From CAYNVS01 sp964400725 (GTDB taxonomy: Bacteria > Myxococcota_A > SURF-8 > CAYNVS01), in NCBI GenBank assembly GCA_964400725.1, contig CAYNVS010000040.1, positions 1 to 27,290 of the forward strand: 27,290 nt of DNA. The letters are read 5' to 3'. Below are positions 23,534-27,290 of this stretch, one piece after another. Position numbers and translations under genes: made by a program. The notes beneath the pieces were generated by a model. The model was not told the origin of the DNA. It did not search any database and worked only from the letters and a program-made list of their open reading frames with translations. Position 1 is the stretch's first letter, and each line of letters begins with the position of its first letter.

Positions 23534-24130
23534 ATGACCGCAATCGTTGCGCAATTTAAAAAAGCGGCAAAGCCCGCGGCTTTTGCGGCGGCGCTGGGCG
23601 CGCTTCTTTTAACGACCGCCTGCTTCTCCTTCAAGTTCGTAACCGTTGACGAGCAGACCGCGCTTGAGGCGCAAATTCTAGGCTCGTTCTCGGAAGTGGA
23701 AAAGGAGCTGATACTTATCGCGTCGGTGCGCGCAGGCAAGGACGACGCCAAGGCGAAGATTTCCGCCGAGGAAAAAGAGGCTTTGCGCGCCGCGATGAAC
23801 AGGCGGTTCAACGCCGACGATATAGAGGAATTGAAGGACGAGCAATGTCTTTCGGAAAAGCTCGACGGCATGATTGAGGCGGTTGCCTGCGACGCGGCGA
23901 AAAAAGACGATAAGGTCTCAAAATTGTTGGCTAAACTCGTTGACGAGGAAAACGCAGACCGCATGACCATCATCAAGCGCGTCGTTAAAAAAAGCCCGGA
24001 GCTGACCGACGCGGATCTGCCGAAAGTCGCCGCGGTTTTTGCCAAAATAAACTTCGACCGCGCCAAACCCCACCATTTGATTACCGATAAAACCGGCGCT
24101 CGCGTAATGAAGAAGGATTACAAAAACTAA
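23534..24130 (+). CDS. DUF1318 (YdbL-like) outer-membrane lipoprotein
   Basis: 198 residues. A signal peptide ends in LLLTTAC, with lipidation at Cys30; +2 is Phe, so outer-membrane sorting is likely. The mature part shows TALEAQILGSFSEVEKELILIASVRAG, then AAMNRRFNADDIEELKDEQCLSEKLDG and VDEENADRMTIIKRVVKKS with TDKTGARVMKKD at the end. The EENADR and closing G-x-W/R-x-K pattern matches DUF1318 (YdbL) as I know it, though divergent. In E. coli YdbL is soluble and the small lipoprotein YnbE accompanies it; here one lipidated protein seems to do both jobs. The SD GGAG lies within the end of the AsmA-like gene (23521-23524), ten bases before ATG, so translation is coupled. Confidence 0.8.
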   Translation: MTAIVAQFKKAAKPAAFAAALGALLLTTACFSFKFVTVDEQTALEAQILGSFSEVEKELILIASVRAGKDDAKAKISAEEKEALRAAMNRRFNADDIEELKDEQCLSEKLDGMIEAVACDAAKKDDKVSKLLAKLVDEENADRMTIIKRVVKKSPELTDADLPKVAAVFAKINFDRAKPHHLITDKTGARVMKKDYKN

Positions 24131-24142
24131 TCCGCCGCCGCC

Positions 24143-24170
24143 TTGACAATCCGCGTCGTTTAATTATCTT
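24143..24170 (+). promoter_or_regulatory. Predicted promoter of trx
   Basis: A perfect TTGACA (24143-24148), 16 bases, TATCTT (24165-24170), giving a leader of about 26 nt that ends in CAGGAG before the thioredoxin ATG. Confidence 0.6.
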
Positions 24171-24202
24171 TGTGAGTGAACTTTTTACCGCAGGAGTCTT
24201 CC

Positions 24203-24532
24203 ATGAGCGAAAAACTTTTACCCGTAACCGACATCACTTTCCAGAAGGAAGTGCTCGAATCAAACGTATTGACGGTAGTCGATTTTTGGGCTCCGTGGTG
24301 CGTGCCGTGCAGAATGCTCACTCCGGTTTTGGAAGAGCTGGCCGAAGAATATAAAGGGCGCGTGAAGTTCACAAGCGTCAACACCGACGATTCGCCGCTA
24401 ACGAGCATGCAGCTGGGCATCCGCTCGATTCCGACCGTCATAGTCTTTAAAGACGGCCAGATGATAGACACCCGCGTCGGCGCTCAGCCTAAAAAAGTCT
24501 TCGCGCAGATTCTCGATAAAAATCTGGGGTAA
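24203..24532 (+). CDS. trxA: Thioredoxin with CVPC active site
   Basis: 109 residues, standard thioredoxin length. It reduces protein disulfides and would recycle the Bcp peroxiredoxin. VVDFWAPWCVPCRM contains the buried Asp27 and active-site Cys33 and Cys36; the usual Gly between them is Val34. IRSIPTVIVFKDG carries the conserved cis-proline. No signal peptide is present, so it is cytoplasmic. The start is ATG 24203, because CAGGAG lies seven bases upstream; an in-frame GTG at 24176 would add nine residues not seen in the family. It has its own promoter. Its stop lies two bases from the convergent GNAT gene, with no terminator between them. Confidence 0.94.
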   Translation: MSEKLLPVTDITFQKEVLESNVLTVVDFWAPWCVPCRMLTPVLEELAEEYKGRVKFTSVNTDDSPLTSMQLGIRSIPTVIVFKDGQMIDTRVGAQPKKVFAQILDKNLG

Positions 24533-24534
24533 GG

Positions 24535-25026
24535 CTAGCCGACCTTCTTGACGAAAACGACTTTATCGTCCCCTTCGTTGTAGAAGTCTTTAATAACCGC
24601 CTCGATTATATAATCGGTTTTAAGGTAAAACTGTCTGGTCGGCTCGTAAAAAGGCCGATTCGACGTTTCTACGTAAACGCGCTTGCCGCCCATACGCGCG
24701 ATGATTTTTTCGCTCTGCGCGAGTATGACCTTGCCAAGCCCTTTGCCGCGGTAACGCTCGTCCACGGCAATCCAAAATAAATCGAAACTCGTTTTGGTGC
24801 AGGCAATCGGCCCGAAACAGGCGTACCCCGCAACTTCGCCGCCGATGGACGCGAAAAGGAAGAAATATCCGCTTTTCTCTCCTTTGGCGAGCCGCTCTTC
24901 GACCAGTTCGACGGCGATGTCTATCTCTTCCGGGTAAAAAAAGCCGCTGGATTGCGTAATCCTGCGCACCGCCTCGACGTCGGAAGCCGTTACCGTTTCC
25001 CTCAATTCAATGTCGTCCGCGCTCAT
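24535..25026 (-). CDS. GNAT-family N-acetyltransferase
   Basis: 163 residues. It transfers acetyl from acetyl-CoA to an amine of an unknown substrate. The acetyl-CoA motif A is LFWIAVDERYRGKGLGKVILAQSE, with the R-x-x-G-x-G signature RGKGLG. The preceding GGEVAGYACFG and following RQFYLKTDYIIEAVIKDFYNEGDDKVVFVKK are typical GNAT strands. The closing FYxxGDDKVVFxK pattern is common in GNATs annotated as ribosomal-protein or small-molecule acetyltransferases. Only a weak SD precedes the ATG. It converges on trx, with two bases between stop codons. Upstream is the 292-nt region with the DnaA-box-like cluster. Confidence 0.9.
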   Translation of the reverse strand: MSADDIELRETVTASDVEAVRRITQSSGFFYPEEIDIAVELVEERLAKGEKSGYFFLFASIGGEVAGYACFGPIACTKTSFDLFWIAVDERYRGKGLGKVILAQSEKIIARMGGKRVYVETSNRPFYEPTRQFYLKTDYIIEAVIKDFYNEGDDKVVFVKKVG

Positions 25027-25080
25027 GCAGTTTCGTCTTTCGTTTTAAAAAAACGCTTTAATTTCAAAGGGAATTCGCGC

Positions 25081-25170
25081 TATTCCACAACTGTGGAATT
25101 CTTGTGGAAAACTTTGCGGAATTCCATTCTTTAGAGTCTGATATTATTGACGTTTTCCGTCTTTTCCACA
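25081..25170. promoter_or_regulatory. Cluster of four DnaA-box-like sites, with inverted repeats
   Basis: Four 9-mers ending TTCCACA occur in 90 bases. They are TATTCCACA (25081-25089, plus), AATTCCACA (25092-25100, minus), TTTTCCACA (25103-25111, minus) and TTTTCCACA (25162-25170, plus). The DnaA consensus is TTATCCACA, so the last two differ at one position. The first pair forms the palindrome ATTCCACA AC TGTGGAAT. An outer repeat, GGAATTC and GCGGAATTCC, flanks the first three. This may be a DnaA titration or regulatory site, part of an origin, or an operator for another factor. No dnaA, dnaN or other origin-associated gene is in the window. Confidence 0.45.
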
Positions 25171-25193
25171 AATGCGCTGAAAGTCCAATAGTT

Positions 25194-25220
25194 CAATGAT
25201 TTCATTATGTTGCATCATTG
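25194..25220. repeat. Inverted repeat in the rppH-GNAT gap
   Basis: CAATGAT (25194-25200) and ATCATTG (25214-25220) are perfect inverted repeats around 13 bases. No T-run follows on either strand. The function is unknown. Confidence 0.5.
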
Positions 25221-25234
25221 CGGCGCGCGCGCCG
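25221..25234. repeat. 14-bp perfect CG palindrome
   Basis: CGGCGCGCGCGCCG is self-complementary, with ten alternating CG bases at its centre. It could form Z-DNA or a cruciform, or be a protein site. It directly abuts the CAATGAT inverted repeat. Confidence 0.5.
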
Positions 25235-25280
25235 TTTCCGCCGGAACTTAACGTTTTCGCTTAACTATTAAAAATTGCAC

Positions 25281-25297
25281 AAAACCGCTATTAGCGG
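25281..25297 (-). terminator. Possible terminator of the rppH gene
   Basis: On the minus strand CCGC and GCGG pair around TAATA, followed by TTTT and further T-rich sequence, 22 nt after the rppH stop. The stem is short (four to six pairs), so efficiency is uncertain. Confidence 0.5.
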
Positions 25298-25318
25298 CGC
25301 AAATACAAGACGTATTTT

Positions 25319-25795
25319 CTATCGTTTTGCGCGCCGGAATTCGTCAAACAATTTAGCCGTTTTCATTGCGGCCTGCCGCTTGAATTCAACCGCGAGCGGC
25401 GGAACGTCCTCCATCCGCATAAATTTCCAGTCCCGCAATTCGCCGTCGGCCTTTTTAAGGTTCGGACGCGCGCCGCGTAAAAAGCGCAGAATGAAAATAG
25501 TCTGCTCCTGCCCCGCGAATTTTGCCAAATGCGGCTTAATTTGCGCGATTTCGGGCGGAAAATCGTATTTGACCGTTTGCGGCAGCTTCGCGACAATCTC
25601 GAATTCGTCCGCGTTCAAACCGAGCTCTTCTCGCATCTCGCGTAAAACCGCCTCTTCTTCGGTTTCGCCCGCATCGACGCCTCCTTGCGGAAACTGCCAC
25701 GAGCCGGGCAGGTCGGCGCGCTCAGCCGCCATTACGTTAAACTCGTCGTCTATAAAAATCCCCGCGACGTTCCTTCGGTAAGGTTTGGATGACAT
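25319..25795 (-). CDS. rppH: RNA pyrophosphohydrolase (Nudix, RppH-type)
   Basis: 158 residues. RppH converts the 5'-triphosphate of mRNA to monophosphate and starts decay; relatives hydrolyse diadenosine polyphosphates. YRRNVAGIFID is the RppH-type N-terminus and SWQFPQGGVDAGE is the RppH/ApaH-like form of the Nudix box, completed by EEEAVLREMREELGL. All Nudix residues (G-x5-E-x7-RE-x2-EE-x-G) are present. The C-terminal WKFMRMEDVPPLAVEFKRQAA matches the RppH tail. The start is ATG 25795, where homology begins; the longer frame to 25915 would run into the sucD gene. AGGA lies immediately upstream, with tight spacing. It is separated from sucD by a terminator. Confidence 0.88.
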   Translation of the reverse strand: MSSKPYRRNVAGIFIDDEFNVMAAERADLPGSWQFPQGGVDAGETEEEAVLREMREELGLNADEFEIVAKLPQTVKYDFPPEIAQIKPHLAKFAGQEQTIFILRFLRGARPNLKKADGELRDWKFMRMEDVPPLAVEFKRQAAMKTAKLFDEFRRAKR

Positions 25796-25801
25796 TTTCC
25801 T

Positions 25802-25859
25802 AAAAAGAAGTCCCTCGACGCGCTTCGGCCGTTTCGCTATTTGTCGAAACGCGCCGAGG
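25802..25859 (-). terminator. Rho-independent terminator of sucCD
   Basis: On the minus strand CCTCG and CGCG pair with CGCG and CGAGG, with an inner TTTCG/CGAAA hairpin. GACTTCTTTTTAGG follows with its T-run (A-run 25802-25806 on plus). It begins ten bases after the sucD stop. Confidence 0.65.
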
Positions 25860-25868
25860 AACCGACAT

Positions 25869-26780
25869 TCATCTGCTTGCAAGCGAGTCGGCGTAAGCCT
25901 GATCTTTTCCTTCAATCGCCGCCTTGAGCGTTACGCCCAAGTGCGCTGGAGAAGGCGCGACCAACACTCCCGCTTCTTTAAACGCCGCGATTTTTTCCGC
26001 CGCCGTTCCTTTGCCGCCGCTTATAATGGCGCCCGCGTGCCCCATGCGACGCCCCGGAGGAGCCGTAACGCCCGCCACGTAAGCCGCTACTTTCTTCGTC
26101 ATTTTGGTTTTAATAAACTCGGCCGCGCGCTCCTCGTCGTCGCCGCCGATTTCGCCGATGAGCAGAACCGCGTCGGTGCCCGGGTCGGCCTCGTAAAGTT
26201 TGAGCGCGTCCACAAAGTCGGTTCCCTTAACCGGGTCGCCGCCCACGCCTATGCAGGCGCTTTGCCCAAGACCGAGTCTCGTCAACTGATCGACCGCCTC
26301 GTAGGTGAGGGTGCCGGAGCGGCTGACGACGCCGATGGTTCCCTTGGCGTGTATATGACCGGGCATGATGCCTATGCGGCACTCGCCCGGCGCGATGATT
26401 CCGGGGCAGTTGGGGCCGATGAGCCGCGCTTCGGGATAAGAGCGCAGAAATTCTTTCGCGCGCATCATGTCTATCGTCGGAATCCCTTCGGTGATGCAGA
26501 CTATAAGTTTGACGCCCGCTTCCGCCGCTTCCATTATCGCCTCTGCCGCGAATTTTGGGGGGACGAAAATGACCGAAGCGTCGCCGCCGGCCTCTACGAC
26601 CGCCTGACGAACGCAGTCGAAAATCGGAACGCCGTCAAAGTCGGTTCCGCCCTTGCCCGGCGTTACGCCCGCTACGACCTTTGTGCCGTAAGCTATTGAA
26701 AGTCTTGTGTGAAATTGACCGGTCTTGCCGGTTATTCCTTGAATTATAAGCCTTGTGTCGGCGTTGCATAAGATGCTCAT
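25869..26780 (-). CDS. sucD: Succinyl-CoA synthetase subunit alpha
   Basis: 303 residues, slightly longer than the usual ~290. With SucC it interconverts succinyl-CoA and succinate with formation of ATP or GTP in the TCA cycle. It has the CoA-binding N-terminal Rossmann part (QGITGKTGQFHTRLSIAYGT, then VAGVTPGKGG) and GIPTIDMMRAK. IGPNCPGIIAPGECRIGIMPG is also present. The phosphorylated His248 lies in GRRMGHAGAIISGG. GGAGG eight bases before the ATG fixes the start. It follows sucC after 37 nt, which include a small hairpin (GCCTC/GAGGC, 26794-26808). A strong terminator ends the operon. Confidence 0.97.
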   Translation of the reverse strand: MSILCNADTRLIIQGITGKTGQFHTRLSIAYGTKVVAGVTPGKGGTDFDGVPIFDCVRQAVVEAGGDASVIFVPPKFAAEAIMEAAEAGVKLIVCITEGIPTIDMMRAKEFLRSYPEARLIGPNCPGIIAPGECRIGIMPGHIHAKGTIGVVSRSGTLTYEAVDQLTRLGLGQSACIGVGGDPVKGTDFVDALKLYEADPGTDAVLLIGEIGGDDEERAAEFIKTKMTKKVAAYVAGVTAPPGRRMGHAGAIISGGKGTAAEKIAAFKEAGVLVAPSPAHLGVTLKAAIEGKDQAYADSLASR

Positions 26781-26817
26781 GGTATATCCTCCGGCCTCTT
26801 TGCGAGGCGAAAAGTTC

Positions 26818-27290
26818 TCAGTTGACCGCCGCGGCCGCCTTGCTCGCCGCGTCCGCTATCGTTTCGGCTCTCTCCATCGGTATTCCGCTCTCCGCAAGTA
26901 TCCGCTTTCCTTCATCGACGTTGGTGCCCGCCAACCGCACGATTAGCGGTATTTTGAGCTCCATCTGCGAAAGCGCGCCGACGATGCCTTTTGCGATTAC
27001 GTCGCAGCGCATAATGCCGCCGAAAATATTGACGAGCACCGCTTTAACGTCCTTGTCGTTGAGAAGAATTTTAAACGCCGCGGCCACAACCTCTTCGGTC
27101 GCGCCGCCGCCTACGTCGAGGAAGTTGGCCGGAGTCGCGCCGTAAAGTCTAATCGTGTCCATCGTCGCCATCGCGAGCCCCGCGCCGTTGACTAGACAGC
27201 CGATATTGCCGTCGAGCTTGATATAATTGAGGCCGTACTTGGCGGCTTCCAGCTCGTTCGGATCGGTTTCGGACGCATCCTGCCATTGAG
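26818..27290 (-). CDS. sucC: Succinyl-CoA synthetase subunit beta (5' part beyond window)
   Basis: Only the C-terminal ~157 residues are in the window; the frame stays open to the right edge. The sequence is characteristic: ELEAAKYGLNYIKLDGNIGCLVNGAGLAMATMD, given here as pieces of one conserved block (GLNYIKLDGNIGCLVNGAGL), then NFLDVGGGATEEVVAAAFK. VNIFGGIMRCDVIAKGIV and RLAGTNVDEGKRILAESGI follow. These are the SucC ligase-CoA domain motifs that contact the alpha subunit. It is the first gene of the sucCD operon; the promoter lies outside the window. Confidence 0.96.
   Translation of the reverse strand, partial: QWQDASETDPNELEAAKYGLNYIKLDGNIGCLVNGAGLAMATMDTIRLYGATPANFLDVGGGATEEVVAAAFKILLNDKDVKAVLVNIFGGIMRCDVIAKGIVGALSQMELKIPLIVRLAGTNVDEGKRILAESGIPMERAETIADAASKAAAAVN

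Noticed and set aside
24952..25134. 60-residue open frame across the GNAT start and the DnaA-box-like cluster
   Set aside because: It overlaps the GNAT coding sequence antisense, has no SD and resembles nothing known.
25204..25214. TTATGTTGCAT resembles the XerD half of a dif site
   Set aside because: The other half and central region do not match, so a dif site cannot be supported, although genes on both sides do converge near 24533.
1..27290. tRNA, rRNA, CRISPR, integrase or transposase genes
   Set aside because: The gaps were read on both strands; no cloverleaf, repeat-spacer pattern or recombinase motif was found.

Overview
The window looks like chromosomal DNA of a Gram-negative (diderm) bacterium. 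Outer-membrane functions are well represented: a TolC-type outer-membrane factor, a MlaC/Ttg2D-like periplasmic lipid carrier, a large AsmA-family protein and a DUF1318-type lipoprotein. Base composition is near 50% GC and fairly even. Genes are closely packed, with good Shine-Dalgarno sites and sigma70-like promoters. No rRNA, tRNA, CRISPR array, integrase or transposase was seen. I cannot assign a phylum: an uncultured or deltaproteobacteria-like or Elusimicrobiota-like lineage would fit, but that is only inference.

Layout. (1) 1-3154, minus strand: a membrane GIDE-domain protein running off the left edge, a small secreted protein of unknown function, and secG with a long Pro-rich tail. (2) 3536-8105, plus strand: a DUF1648 membrane protein, a GAF-GAF-GGDEF diguanylate cyclase and a MATE exporter. 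(3) 8204-11559, plus: a TolC-like protein with a very charged N-terminal insert, a MlaC-like carrier and a soluble Ser/Thr kinase. (4) 11560-13604: an intergenic stretch with two tandem hairpins sharing a 12-nt C-rich loop sequence (candidate small RNA), then a beta-class DNA methyltransferase fused to an Mrr-like nuclease-fold domain. (5) 13614-15164: an NCS2-type permease. (6) 15273-19562: a redox/repair block (Bcp peroxiredoxin, short-chain dehydrogenase, endonuclease III, Fe-S type Rrf2 regulator, DUF438-hemerythrin-PAS protein, cupin). (7) 19793-24130: the AsmA-like protein and DUF1318-like lipoprotein, resembling the YdbH/YdbL module of outer-membrane lipid homeostasis. (8) 24203-27290: thioredoxin (plus), then a minus-strand block of GNAT acetyltransferase, rppH-like Nudix hydrolase, sucD and partial sucC.

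How the genes may work together. Envelope biogenesis and lipid or solute traffic (secG, TolC-like, MlaC-like, AsmA/DUF1318) is one theme. Redox and nitrosative defence (bcp, nth, Rrf2, DUF438, trx) is the second. The methyltransferase-nuclease fusion with its structured leader is the most accessory-looking part. The other places worth a second look are the tandem hairpin element at 11760-11829, the 65-nt imperfect hairpin at 19644-19708, the cluster of DnaA-box-like sites at 25081-25170, the GIDE plus EF-hand protein at the left edge, and the AsmA/lipoprotein pair. All calls come from reading the sequence; no database search was run.
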